NCBI RefSeq assembly: GCF_025153525.1
Contig: NZ_JANZNR010000005.1
Coordinates: 1 to 64,000 of the forward strand
DNA from: Psychroserpens sp. SPM9
GTDB taxonomy: Bacteria > Bacteroidota > Bacteroidia > Flavobacteriales > Flavobacteriaceae
DNA: 64,000 bases
Direction: 5' to 3'
Shown here: piece after piece, positions 43,608 to 52,415 of the stretch
Layout: every line of letters starts with the position of its first letter
Position numbering within the stretch: the stretch's first letter is position 1
Notes under the pieces: model-generated
What the model saw: the letters and a program-made list of their open reading frames with translations, nothing else
Databases searched by the model: none
Told to the model about the DNA's origin: nothing
Program-made: the position numbers and the translations under genes

Positions 43608-44219
43608 TTATTTTACTGTAATTGAAAACAATTGTTTGTCTTCAATATATCCTTTTAATTTATCGTTAGCAATAACTTTGCCAACTCCTGACGGAGTTCC
43701 CGTAAAGATAATATCTCCAATCTTTAAAGTAAAATATTTTGAGACATATTCTATGAGTTCATCAATCTTCCAAAGCATCAAACTTGTATTTCCGCTTTGA
43801 ACAACGGTCTCATTTTTATGCAAACTAAAATCGATTGCATCTACATTTTCAAACGCACTTTTAGGCAACCAGTCACCAATTACAGCAGCTCCATCAAAGG
43901 CTTTTGCTTTTTCCCAAGGTAAGCCTTTTGCTTTGAGTTGGGCTTGTAAATCACGCGCTGTAAAATCGATACCTAAACCAATTTGGTCGTAATATTTATG
44001 AGCGAATTTTTTGGCAATATGTTTTCCAACTTTATTTATCTTGACTAAAACCTCTACTTCATAATGGACGTCATCAGAGAAGTCTGGGATAAAAAACGGT
44101 TGCTTTTTTAATAAAATAGACGTGTCAGGTTTTAAGAACACGACAGGATCTGAAGGTTTTTCATTATCGAGTTCTTTGATGTGTTCGGTATAATTGCGAC
44201 CTATACAAATGAGTTTCAT
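43608..44219 (-). CDS. Fumarylacetoacetate hydrolase family protein
   Basis: 203 residues, the short FAH-fold form (MKLICIGRNYTEHIKEL; DPVVFLKPDTSIL; DVHYEVEVLVKI; GLGIDFTARDLQ; GDIIFTGTPSGVGKV). Metal-binding Glu residues of HYEVE and the D in DFTARD fit. Family members act as acylpyruvases or oxaloacetate decarboxylases/tautomerases; the exact reaction is undetermined. It is in the same leftward run as the exonuclease gene (34 bp), Hpt and cinA. Confidence 0.9.
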   Translation of the reverse strand: MKLICIGRNYTEHIKELDNEKPSDPVVFLKPDTSILLKKQPFFIPDFSDDVHYEVEVLVKINKVGKHIAKKFAHKYYDQIGLGIDFTARDLQAQLKAKGLPWEKAKAFDGAAVIGDWLPKSAFENVDAIDFSLHKNETVVQSGNTSLMLWKIDELIEYVSKYFTLKIGDIIFTGTPSGVGKVIANDKLKGYIEDKQLFSITVK

Positions 44220-44253
44220 TGTCTAGATGGATGGGTTAGTTAGAGTGATAAAT

Positions 44254-45030
44254 TTAAAATAGTTTATTATTAAATGCTCTCAATTTGATGGCAGTTAACA
44301 CCTTTTTGGTATACAATGGAAAATCGGCATTGAGTAACCAGCCAAAATAGCCAGGTTCTTTTTCTAAAACTTCGGTGACGAGTTTTCCTTTATGTTTTCC
44401 AAAAGAGAAACATTCGTCGCCATCTTTATTAAAAGCTATAAATCCTGCAAAATCGGCAAATTTCTTACGCGAACTAAATTCGGCTAAAAACTTCGTATCA
44501 TTTTCCAGTTCTTCATATTTGTCTAATTGGGCTTTTAAAACTTCATAAGTTGCTAAGGTATCTGCTTCGGCACTGTGCGCATCTTCTAGATTTTTATTGC
44601 AGTAAAACTTATACGCCGCACTTAAGGTACGCTGTTCCATTTTATGAAAAATAGTTTGCACATCAATAGACTGTGTGTTTTTTATATCAAAATCGATCTC
44701 GGCTCGCAGCATTTCTTCGGCAAGCAACGGAATATCAAAGCGGTTGGAATTAAAACCACCCAAATCGGAATCCTTAATCATTTGATATACGTCTTTCGAA
44801 ATCTCTTTAAAGGTGGGTTTGTCGGCAACATCGGCATCAGAAATCCCATGAACCAAAGTCACCTGTGGCGGAATAGGAATTGTAGGGTTCACACGTTGAG
44901 TGTAAGTCTCCTCTTTTCCGTTAGGATGCACCTTTAAGATGGAAATTTCAACAATTCTATCACTAGTGATATTAATTCCTGTGGTTTCTAAATCGAAAAA
45001 ACAGATGGGCTTTGTAAGATTGAGTTGCAT
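44254..45030 (-). CDS. DEDDh 3'-5' exonuclease (DnaQ-like)
   Basis: 258 residues. Exo I motif ICFFDLETTGINITSDRIVEIS, Exo II GGFNSNRFDIPLLAEEML and Exo III DAHSAEADTLATYEVL mark the DEDDh family related to the DNA polymerase III proofreading subunit. A C-terminal region (FGKHKGKLVTEVLEKEPGYFGWLL) is a DUF3820-like element common to stand-alone bacterial exonucleases. Role in DNA or RNA trimming is inferred. It starts the exonuclease-FAH-Hpt-cinA run, with a minus-strand -7 element (TACCTTTG, 45053-45046). Confidence 0.92.
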   Translation of the reverse strand: MQLNLTKPICFFDLETTGINITSDRIVEISILKVHPNGKEETYTQRVNPTIPIPPQVTLVHGISDADVADKPTFKEISKDVYQMIKDSDLGGFNSNRFDIPLLAEEMLRAEIDFDIKNTQSIDVQTIFHKMEQRTLSAAYKFYCNKNLEDAHSAEADTLATYEVLKAQLDKYEELENDTKFLAEFSSRKKFADFAGFIAFNKDGDECFSFGKHKGKLVTEVLEKEPGYFGWLLNADFPLYTKKVLTAIKLRAFNNKLF

Positions 45031-45201
45031 GCGTATAATTTTTCACAAAGGTAATTAGATTAATGAATTATAGAGGTCGAAGCCAAAAATTAACTTTCTT
45101 TCTTGAAACTTATTCAAAACTAATTCGTCATGTTATTGTAATAAAAATGCAATAGAAATAAATTATTACGTCTTTATAGTTGAGAGCTGTATTAAAGCAC
45201 A

Positions 45202-45747
45202 ATGAACCAATCAGAAAATAATAAAAAGTTAAACACATTTTTTAACGAAGAATACTCTTCTCTTAAATCTTATGTAAGCTCCAATTTAAAAGCGAGCGTC
45301 AATAAAGATGCAGAAGACATTATTCAGGATGTGGCTTTAAAACTGTTTACTAGTGCTGACAGATATTCACCAATTAACAACGTTGCAGGCTTCGTATATC
45401 GTGCAATTCGAAACAAAATAATAGATGTTATGAGGTCTTCAAAAAAACCTCATGTGAGTTATGACACACAGAATGAAGCCAAGTTGACAGAGCTTACACA
45501 CTTGATTTATGATACAGCATCAGAAGTATATCCTGAACAAATGAAGCAAGAATTAAAAAATGCCATTATCAATCTGAAGCCAAACTATAAACATATCATT
45601 ATCGCTATTGACTTTGAAGGCTATACGTATAAAGAAATAGAAAAAGAAACAGGAGTACCGATTGGGACATTAATGTCACGACGTCATAGAGCCATTTCGC
45701 TCCTATATAAAACGCTAAAATCAAAACAAGAAATTATTAATAAATAA
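45202..45747 (+). CDS. ECF-type RNA polymerase sigma factor
   Basis: 181 residues with sigma-70 region 2 (DAEDIIQDVALKLFTSADRY; FVYRAIRNKIIDVMRSSKK) and region 4 (IAIDFEGYTYKEIEKETGVP; GTLMSRRHRAISLLYKTL). It is followed within 5 bp by a small membrane protein, and that by an 8-bp-overlapping metal-binding-like gene, so the trio is an operon. No anti-sigma domain is recognisable in the neighbour, though the membrane protein could serve as one. Target genes are unknown. Confidence 0.93.
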   Translation: MNQSENNKKLNTFFNEEYSSLKSYVSSNLKASVNKDAEDIIQDVALKLFTSADRYSPINNVAGFVYRAIRNKIIDVMRSSKKPHVSYDTQNEAKLTELTHLIYDTASEVYPEQMKQELKNAIINLKPNYKHIIIAIDFEGYTYKEIEKETGVPIGTLMSRRHRAISLLYKTLKSKQEIINK

Positions 45748-45752
45748 AAATT

Positions 45753-46151
45753 ATGTCAAATTATTTTAAACACAAAATGAGAGGCAAATCTCCAGGAGAA
45801 ATTGCCGGAATGATCATCTTCGGAATCATATTTATTACTGGCTTAGCTATACTGTTTGGCTTTGTTATTATGTGGTTATGGAATTGGTTGATGCCAATGA
45901 TTTTTGGACTTACAACATTAACGTACTGGCAGGCTGTTGGCGTTTTTATATTAGCTAAAATACTCTTAGGAGGTTGTGGCGGTTTTGGAGGTAAGGACAA
46001 ATCTTCTTCAAAAAAATCCAGCTGCACAAAGGAGTCTAAAGGAGAATTTTCAAAATGGAAGCACTATGATGATTTTTGGAAAGAGGAAGGCAATAAAGCC
46101 TATGATGATTATGTAAATCGATTAACCAGTAATAACGACACCAATGATTAG
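45753..46151 (+). CDS. Small membrane protein of the sigma-factor operon
   Basis: 132 residues. Two adjacent hydrophobic helices (about 16-38 and 48-70) with three Trp near the membrane (VIMWLWNWLMP), a Gly/Cys-rich segment (LGGCGGFGG) and a Lys/Ser-rich C-terminal half (SSSKKSSCTKES), with a final YDDFWKEEGNKAYDDYV helix. Its position right after the sigma gene suggests a membrane-bound modulator, such as an anti-sigma factor, but there is no zinc-finger motif and no known match. Confidence 0.75.
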   Translation: MSNYFKHKMRGKSPGEIAGMIIFGIIFITGLAILFGFVIMWLWNWLMPMIFGLTTLTYWQAVGVFILAKILLGGCGGFGGKDKSSSKKSSCTKESKGEFSKWKHYDDFWKEEGNKAYDDYVNRLTSNNDTND

Positions 46152-46395
46152 TCAATTCTACATAAAACAGAAACAAAACATTCAAATTCATGTTTTTAAA
46201 ACAAATATCAATAACGATACTGATGTAAAAACTATTGGTACATTATTGAATTCTAACCCATACATAAAAAACTGGAGTGTTGATTTGGAAGATATTGATA
46301 GGGTGTTAAGAATAGAAGCCAGAAAACAATTACATGAAAATGATATTGTCAAGCATTTAAATACAAAAGGTTTTTATTGCGCTATATTAGAATGA
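46144..46395 (+). CDS. HMA-like small protein without CxxC
   Basis: 83 residues: a ferredoxin-like beta-alpha-beta-beta-alpha-beta pattern (IQIHVFKTNI; VKTIGTLLNSNPYIKNWSVDL; RVLRIEARKQL; HENDIVKHLNTKGFYCAIL) like heavy-metal-associated domains, but the CxxC metal site is absent and a single Cys is left near the end. It overlaps the membrane-protein gene by 8 bp and ends the operon before a strong terminator. Suggested role: a protein-protein or metal-independent sensor partner of the sigma system; this is inference. Confidence 0.65.
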   Translation: MISQFYIKQKQNIQIHVFKTNINNDTDVKTIGTLLNSNPYIKNWSVDLEDIDRVLRIEARKQLHENDIVKHLNTKGFYCAILE

Positions 46396-46423
46396 CAGTT
46401 ATACCACAAACCTCCTTGAAATT

Positions 46424-46456
46424 AAAAAGCACAATCAAATGATTGTGCTTTTTTTA
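46424..46456. terminator. Bidirectional intrinsic terminator
   Basis: AGCACAATCA (46428-46437) and TGATTGTGCT (46440-46449) form a perfect hairpin flanked by A5 and T7, between the sigma operon (+) and the E2 gene (-). Confidence 0.9.
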
Positions 46457-46463
46457 TGATTTA

Positions 46464-46479
46464 ATTCCTGAACAGGAAT
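46464..46479. repeat. REP-like palindrome ATTCCTG..CAGGAAT, copy 1
   Basis: ATTCCTGAACAGGAAT is a perfect 16-bp palindrome 6 bp after the E2 gene end. The same arms recur with a 6-nt loop at 58565-58584, upstream of htpG. Confidence 0.4.
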
Positions 46480-46484
46480 GTTAT

Positions 46485-47825
46485 TTAAATCTCTCTGTTA
46501 GAATCCCAGGCTTCTAAATAATCTTTAACTGCTTTTACAAATTGTCCGCCTAAAGCGCCATTAACCACTCGATGATCATAAGAATGCGATAAGAACATTC
46601 GGTAGCGAATACCAATAAAATCACCTTCAGGAGTTTCAACAACAGCAGGTACTTTTCTAATAGCACCAAGAGCTAAAATCCCTACTTGTGGCTGATTGAT
46701 GATTGGTGTTCCCATAATACTTCCGAAGGTACCTACATTAGTTACCGTATAGGTTCCGCCTTGAATATCATCAGGCTTCAATTTGTTGTCTCGCGCACGT
46801 GATGCTAAATCATTAACCTTTTTTGTCATACCAACTAAGTTTAGCTGGTCGGCATCTTTAATTACTGGTACAATTAAGTTACCATCTGGTAAGGCAGCAG
46901 CCATCCCTAAATTGACATGTTTTTTCTTAACAATCGTATCCCCTTGAAGCGAAATATTCATCATTGGAAAATCACGTAAGGCTTTAGCCACGGCTTCCAT
47001 AAATATTGGTGTAAAGGTTAAATTTTCACCTTCACGTTTATAAAACTCATCTTTAACTTTCTTTCTCCAATTCCATATTTTGGTCACATCTGCTTCAATA
47101 AAACTCTGTACATGAGCTGATGTTTGCACAGATTCTACCATATGATGAGCAATAAGTTTACCCATTCTGGTCATTTCTATAATCTCATCATCACCACTAG
47201 CAACCACTGGAGCTGCTTCTGATTTCTTATCTGCAACAACAGGCTGTACTGGTGTTACTTTTGGTGCCTCTGAAGTTTCAACTTTTGCTGGAGTTGTTTG
47301 TGTACCTCTATGTTCAACATAGGAAAGAATATCATGTTTAGTAACGCGTCCGTCCTTACCAGAACCTGCAATACTATCTAATTCTTTCTGAGAAATCCCT
47401 TCTTGTTTCGCAATATTTCTGACTAAAGGCGAATAAAAGCGATCGCCATTATTAGTAATAGGCGCCACCGTTTCTTGTGCAGCAACTACAGTTTTTGCAA
47501 CTTCGGCAACAGCGGGAGTTTCTTTGATGGTTTCAGTTTTAACTGGTTCAGATTTTGGTGCTTCAACTGAAGCATTATCATCGCCTTCAATTTCTATCAC
47601 AGCAATGGTTTGCCCAACTTGAACTACATCATCAACATCAAACAGTTTCTCAATAAGCACACCATCCACTTCACTCGGCACTTCACTGTCAACTTTATCT
47701 GTAGCAATTTCTAAAACTGCTTCATCAGCTTCGATAGTATCGCCAACTTCTTTTAACCAAGATGTTATTGTTGCCTCAGCAACACTCTCTCCCATTTTAG
47801 GAAGCTTTAGCTCAAATTTTGCCAT
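46485..47825 (-). CDS. Dihydrolipoamide acyltransferase (E2) of a 2-oxoacid dehydrogenase complex
   Basis: 446 residues: N-terminal lipoyl domain with the modified Lys in EIATDKVDSEVPSEV (about 43), an Ala/Pro/Val-rich linker, a peripheral-subunit-binding domain (about 130-170; YSPLVRNIAKQEGISQKELD, GRVTKHDIL) and the catalytic acyltransferase domain ending HSYDHRVVNGALGG, which carries the active His and the region of Asp. It may serve branched-chain or pyruvate dehydrogenase; E1 and E3 genes are not in the window, so substrate is open. TAATTTTG (47870-47863, minus) is a possible -7 element. Confidence 0.93.
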   Translation of the reverse strand: MAKFELKLPKMGESVAEATITSWLKEVGDTIEADEAVLEIATDKVDSEVPSEVDGVLIEKLFDVDDVVQVGQTIAVIEIEGDDNASVEAPKSEPVKTETIKETPAVAEVAKTVVAAQETVAPITNNGDRFYSPLVRNIAKQEGISQKELDSIAGSGKDGRVTKHDILSYVEHRGTQTTPAKVETSEAPKVTPVQPVVADKKSEAAPVVASGDDEIIEMTRMGKLIAHHMVESVQTSAHVQSFIEADVTKIWNWRKKVKDEFYKREGENLTFTPIFMEAVAKALRDFPMMNISLQGDTIVKKKHVNLGMAAALPDGNLIVPVIKDADQLNLVGMTKKVNDLASRARDNKLKPDDIQGGTYTVTNVGTFGSIMGTPIINQPQVGILALGAIRKVPAVVETPEGDFIGIRYRMFLSHSYDHRVVNGALGGQFVKAVKDYLEAWDSNREI

Positions 47826-47905
47826 ATCTTTAATCTAGGGTCTATAATTTGTTATTCGGTTGCAAAATTAATGAAAAATCAATACAATTACTGAGATTAT
47901 TTCAA

Positions 47906-49012
47906 TTAATTATCTTTAAAAGTAATCACCTCTCCTCTACTTTTGGAGCTATTACTTCCGATGATAAAGTTAGAGTTTTTTGGTAGAATTTTAAATGTCG
48001 CCGAACAATTTTTAGGTGTATCAGATAAGATTTGGATGATGGACTTAAAACTTAGCTGATTATTATCTAAAATATATTCGGTGTTATGCTCATAGTTTTT
48101 TAGATGCGATTGTAGCTTTAAATCGGTTGTTAATACTGATTTTAAACCTATATGCATTTCCAAAGACACCAACCTGTAATCGTCAATACACTGCTTTTCT
48201 TTTTTTGAATCGCCTTGAAGTAATGGCATGATCTTAATTCCTAACCAAACCAAAAGATCAAAAACACTATTAGACTTGAAATGCTTATTATAAAATATTT
48301 GCATAGCACCATAAAATCGCTTTGCATAGGTTTTATCTTTTAAGGTACTTTCCCCTTTATAGTGAATTATGGCGACTTCGCCATTGTACCAATTGGTATA
48401 ACCAGCCTGGCTCACTTTATAGGACAAATCAATGTCTTCACCATACATAAAATAGTCTTCATCAAATCCATTCACTTTTTGATAAACTGCTTTAGGTAGT
48501 AACATAAACGCACCCACAAATACAGATACAGGCCCAATCGCTTTAGCATCGAGATGAGAAGCATAATAGGATTTAGACCATCCAAGCATTTTTTTAATCG
48601 CTACTCCTGGTTTTGGGATATTTCTTTTGCTTTCGGGAAGAAATTTGCCTTGACCATCAATCAATCGGCAACCAACAATACCACTCTTTTTTTGCGCTTC
48701 GGAAAATTTTAAGAGGATTTCAAATGTATCTTCGGCGACTACAGTATCTGGATTTAATATGCAAACATAATCCCCTTTAGCCTGATCAACACCGATATTG
48801 TTTCCTTTAGAAAATCCGTAATTCTCAGAATTTTCAATAAGTAGCACCTCTGGAAACAGGCGTTTAACCATGGCACAGCTATCGTCTTGAGATAAGTTAT
48901 CTACCACAATGATTTCTGCCTCTAAATGACGTGTAGCCGCTTCAACACTTCGGAGACAGAGTTCTAAAAAATGGCGAACATTATAGTTTAATATGACGAC
49001 TGAAAGCTTCAA
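47906..49012 (-). CDS. Family 2 glycosyltransferase
   Basis: 368 residues, GT-A fold: VVILNYNVRHFLELCLRSVE start, EIIVVDNLSQDDSC, and LNPDTVVAEDTFEIL as the acceptor-side DxD-like segment, with GFDEDYFMYGEDIDLSYKV for the catalytic base region. This matches the rhamnosyl/N-acetyl-type family 2 enzymes acting on cell-wall or lipid-linked sugars; the donor is unknown. The start is TTG 49012 (MKLSVVILNY equivalent), only 6 bp after the recR stop, so it relies on read-through from recR. The C-terminal part is unusually long. Confidence 0.9.
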   Translation of the reverse strand: MKLSVVILNYNVRHFLELCLRSVEAATRHLEAEIIVVDNLSQDDSCAMVKRLFPEVLLIENSENYGFSKGNNIGVDQAKGDYVCILNPDTVVAEDTFEILLKFSEAQKKSGIVGCRLIDGQGKFLPESKRNIPKPGVAIKKMLGWSKSYYASHLDAKAIGPVSVFVGAFMLLPKAVYQKVNGFDEDYFMYGEDIDLSYKVSQAGYTNWYNGEVAIIHYKGESTLKDKTYAKRFYGAMQIFYNKHFKSNSVFDLLVWLGIKIMPLLQGDSKKEKQCIDDYRLVSLEMHIGLKSVLTTDLKLQSHLKNYEHNTEYILDNNQLSFKSIIQILSDTPKNCSATFKILPKNSNFIIGSNSSKSRGEVITFKDN

Positions 49013-49018
49013 TACACG

Positions 49019-49636
49019 TTACGATTTTAAAGACGCTTCAAACGGAATTCTATTGACAATACTTCTGCCAAGAGTTATCTCATCTGTATATTCGAGTTCG
49101 TTTCCTACTGAAATACCTCGTGCTATGGTTGATGTTTTTACATCGTAATCTTGTATTTGTTTATAGATATAAAAGTTAGTGGTATCGCCTTCCATAGTAG
49201 AACCCAAAGCGAAAATAAGTTCTCTAATTGTGCCTTGCTTTACTTTTTCAACTAGCGACTGAATGTTTAATTGATTGGGACCAATACCATCCATTGGTGA
49301 AATTTTTCCGCCTAAAACGTGGTATAAACCTTTAAATGAACTCGTGTTTTCGATAGCCATAACATCCCGAATATCTTCAACAACACAGACTATATCTTCA
49401 ATACGATTGGGATTGGCACAAATTTCGCAGACTTCAGTATCACTTATATTATGGCAGCTTTTACAAAATTTAATTTCGGTACGCATGGTACTTAATGCTT
49501 TTGTAAAGTCAAGTGTTTGGGATTCAGGTTGACGCAATAAATGCAGGACCAAACGCAAGGCCGTTCGTTTACCAACGCCAGGTAATTGTGACATTTCATT
49601 AACTGCGTTCTCTAATAATTTAGACGAAAATTCCAT
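49019..49636 (-). CDS. recR: Recombination mediator RecR
   Basis: 205 residues. N-terminal helix-hairpin-helix ([18 protein letters not shown]), zinc finger [16 protein letters not shown], Toprim domain ([33 protein letters not shown]) and C-terminal [12 protein letters not shown]. Acts with RecF/RecO to load RecA at gapped DNA. Ordinary length for the family. It is followed after 6 bp by the glycosyltransferase gene, with which it is probably co-transcribed. Confidence 0.97.
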   Translation of the reverse strand: MEFSSKLLENAVNEMSQLPGVGKRTALRLVLHLLRQPESQTLDFTKALSTMRTEIKFCKSCHNISDTEVCEICANPNRIEDIVCVVEDIRDVMAIENTSSFKGLYHVLGGKISPMDGIGPNQLNIQSLVEKVKQGTIRELIFALGSTMEGDTTNFYIYKQIQDYDVKTSTIARGISVGNELEYTDEITLGRSIVNRIPFEASLKS

Positions 49637-49682
49637 AGTTGCGAATTTACAATATGTAGATGAATTTGAAGTAGCCTAGCAT

Positions 49683-49717
49683 AAAAAAAACCATTATTGA
49701 TGTCTCGATAATGGTTT
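49683..49717 (-). terminator. Intrinsic terminator after the T9SS propeller gene
   Basis: AAACCATTAT (49688-49697) and ATAATGGTTT (49708-49717) form a 10-bp stem; on the minus strand it is followed by a run of eight T. It ends the gene that stops at 49738. Confidence 0.85.
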
Positions 49718-49737
49718 AATTCTGGTTGAATTGTTAG

Positions 49738-52272
49738 TTATTTTACAACCAGTTTTTTAGTCACAAATCCTGAGGTATTATTTATTCTGACAAAATAGAG
49801 ACCAGATGTGTAATTAGATACATCAATGGTCGTTGGTTCAGAAACATCTAAGTCTTTAGCAAAATACATTAGTTTTCCCATAACATCATATATTTTTACA
49901 GAAACAGCTTCGTTCTTGTCCCACTCCAATGACACTGTATTTTCAGCAGGATTGGGATACACCTTAAACGTTTCTAATTCTAATTCACTTACGCTAAGAG
50001 AAGCATCATAAACACTAGATCTCCAGAGGCCTCTTCCATAAGTTGCTGCATAAATTTTATCATCTGCAGTATTAATTTCCAATTCATTAATACGTACATT
50101 AGGCAAACCATTATTAAAAGGTACCCATGAATTTCCTGTGGTATTGTCCATATAGTACACACCGTAATTCATTCCGACGTATAAACCATCTGTTCCATTA
50201 TTTTGATACGTTATAGCTTGCGCTGGGAATCCTGGTAAATCAAATTCGATTCCAGTAAATGAAATCCCATTGTTGGTACTCACATAAACTTTTTCTGATC
50301 CCGAAGTTGAAATCGCTACTTTAGAGGCGTCAACAGGATGAGGCGCGATACCAGTAATAACAGCGCCACCCAAGCTCAATCCAGGCGATTGAAACCAATT
50401 AGCACCACCATCTAAAGAAGCTAGAAAGCTTCCATTTATAGCCATATATATATAATTATTATTAACAGGAGAGATTTTAAGATGATCGATATTGGCACTG
50501 TAATTTGTAGATATAGAAGTCCAATTTGCACCACCATCTGTAGACTTATAAAGCTCATCAAAAGCCACATAAATGACATTTGCATCTATTGGATCTTGTT
50601 CAAAAGGTACAATCCAATTATAATTGCTTTGCCCGCCTTTACCATCAGGTTGTGAAATACTAGTTAAATTACTACCACCATTTACACTTTTATAAAGGGT
50701 TCCATACTGACTTGTTCCATATAATATTTGCGAATCATTTTTATCGACAAAGCTCTCCATCCCATCGGCACCTAACCAATCTATCCAATTGCCAGCAGGC
50801 GTCATCACAGACGTACCGTTGTCTTGAGAACCACCAGAGACCACCACTGGATCTGTTTGGCTTACTCCTATTTTATAGAATTGACGGATTCCTAAACCAC
50901 CAGTCAAATCTGTGTAAAAATTACTATTTACTACAGATGGATTGTTAGCTACATAAATACCGCCATCGGTACCAACATATAATTTATTGCCCACAAACTC
51001 CAGAATATCAACATCGGCATGACAATAACCAATATTTTCGAATTGAGAAATTCCAGGTTGCCATTGTGAGGTAATGCTAAAGGTTAAACCGCCATTATTA
51101 GATTTCCATGTGTTAATTCCTGCAATATGAACCTCATCAATATTAGTAGGATTAACAGCAATATCCATATCTCTTGGAGCTTGTCCGGGACCAAAAAGAT
51201 CTTCAGCCGTTGGATCTGAATTATAGCCAAAGTAATTTTTGCCTGTATGATTTAACGTTGCAAAACTGATTCCTGAATTGGTAGATTTATAGAGATTATT
51301 AAATCCGCCACCACTAGCTTCTAAAACATAAACAACTGTAGGATCATCGGCCGACACACCTATCATTTTTGGTCCGGAAGTTCCAACAGACGGAATCACT
51401 ATAAATGAAGCGCCACCATCATTGGAATAATAAAAACTAGTCCCAGATGCATAAACAACGTTAGGGTCTCCTGGTTTAAATTCTACATCATAACCATTTC
51501 CTGATGCGATTTGCGTCCAGTTGGCACCACTATCTGTAGACTTATAGATTCCGCTCCCTTGAACTGTAGCATACATTTTTGTGCTATTAGCAGTTGGATC
51601 AATCAATATTTTATTGACAATACCTGCTCCTGCATTCGAATAATAATTCCACGTACTCCCAGAATTGGTTGATCTAAATATCGTTCCTCCCGTCGATCCC
51701 CAATAATACACAGCAGGATTTTTTGGGTCGATCGCTAAGGCATAGACATCTATATTTGATAAATTATCTGTAAGAACCGTCCATGTTTGCCCGCCATCTG
51801 TACTTCTCCAAACGCCTCCAGTCATTGAACCAATAATCATTGTTGTAGGCGTATTAGGATCAACGGCAATCGCTGTGATTCGACCAACACCTGGGTTCCA
51901 TCCTGAAGTAGCATTCCATGAAGTTGGTCCCATTTCTTCCCAAGTTCCAACCGTGGTTCTTGCTAAGACATTTGCTAAGACATCACTAGAATTTAAATAA
52001 GCATTATAGCTTTCTAGTTCTTGCTGATAAAACTGTGGTAGTTTTGTTTTTCCGGTGACATCCATATTACGTTCCGCAAAATACTGCCATCTTCTAAACG
52101 ATTTATAACCGGTTCCTCTACCTCTACCAACGTTATCGAAGTGAGCTTCAGCTTCTTCAACAATTTGAGCAACGGTGTAATCTTCAACGTGCATCATCAT
52201 GTTTTTATATTCTTGCGACCAGGACATGGCAATAAAACACATGAAACTTAAAACAAATAATATCTTTTTCAT
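49738..52272 (-). CDS. T9SS cargo with BNR/VPS10-like beta-propeller repeats
   Basis: 844 residues: signal peptide (MKKILFVLSFMCFIAMSWSQ), a short N-domain with MMMHVEDYTV, then many sialidase-type Asp-box/BNR repeats (GGVWRSTDGGQTWTVL; GTIFRSTNSGSTWNYY; ELYKSTDGGANWTSIS) that form a beta-propeller resembling the VPS10/glycosyl hydrolase exo-alpha-sialidase fold. A type A T9SS sorting domain ends it (FKVYPNPAENTVSLEW; VKIYDVMGKLMYF; TSGLYFVRI). Catalytic sialidase residues are not evident, so it may be a structural or adhesive propeller. Monocistronic, with its own terminator. Confidence 0.92.
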   Translation of the reverse strand: MKKILFVLSFMCFIAMSWSQEYKNMMMHVEDYTVAQIVEEAEAHFDNVGRGRGTGYKSFRRWQYFAERNMDVTGKTKLPQFYQQELESYNAYLNSSDVLANVLARTTVGTWEEMGPTSWNATSGWNPGVGRITAIAVDPNTPTTMIIGSMTGGVWRSTDGGQTWTVLTDNLSNIDVYALAIDPKNPAVYYWGSTGGTIFRSTNSGSTWNYYSNAGAGIVNKILIDPTANSTKMYATVQGSGIYKSTDSGANWTQIASGNGYDVEFKPGDPNVVYASGTSFYYSNDGGASFIVIPSVGTSGPKMIGVSADDPTVVYVLEASGGGFNNLYKSTNSGISFATLNHTGKNYFGYNSDPTAEDLFGPGQAPRDMDIAVNPTNIDEVHIAGINTWKSNNGGLTFSITSQWQPGISQFENIGYCHADVDILEFVGNKLYVGTDGGIYVANNPSVVNSNFYTDLTGGLGIRQFYKIGVSQTDPVVVSGGSQDNGTSVMTPAGNWIDWLGADGMESFVDKNDSQILYGTSQYGTLYKSVNGGSNLTSISQPDGKGGQSNYNWIVPFEQDPIDANVIYVAFDELYKSTDGGANWTSISTNYSANIDHLKISPVNNNYIYMAINGSFLASLDGGANWFQSPGLSLGGAVITGIAPHPVDASKVAISTSGSEKVYVSTNNGISFTGIEFDLPGFPAQAITYQNNGTDGLYVGMNYGVYYMDNTTGNSWVPFNNGLPNVRINELEINTADDKIYAATYGRGLWRSSVYDASLSVSELELETFKVYPNPAENTVSLEWDKNEAVSVKIYDVMGKLMYFAKDLDVSEPTTIDVSNYTSGLYFVRINNTSGFVTKKLVVK

Positions 52273-52415
52273 TTTGATAATTTAGATTAAAATCTTTGGA
52301 GACTATAACATCATTACAGACAATTACGCTACTTTTAATTTTAATTAGTTAATATTGTTTACAATTTTCAGCTAAAATAAAACAATTCATTTAAAATTCT
52401 GTTTAATCGTTACAT

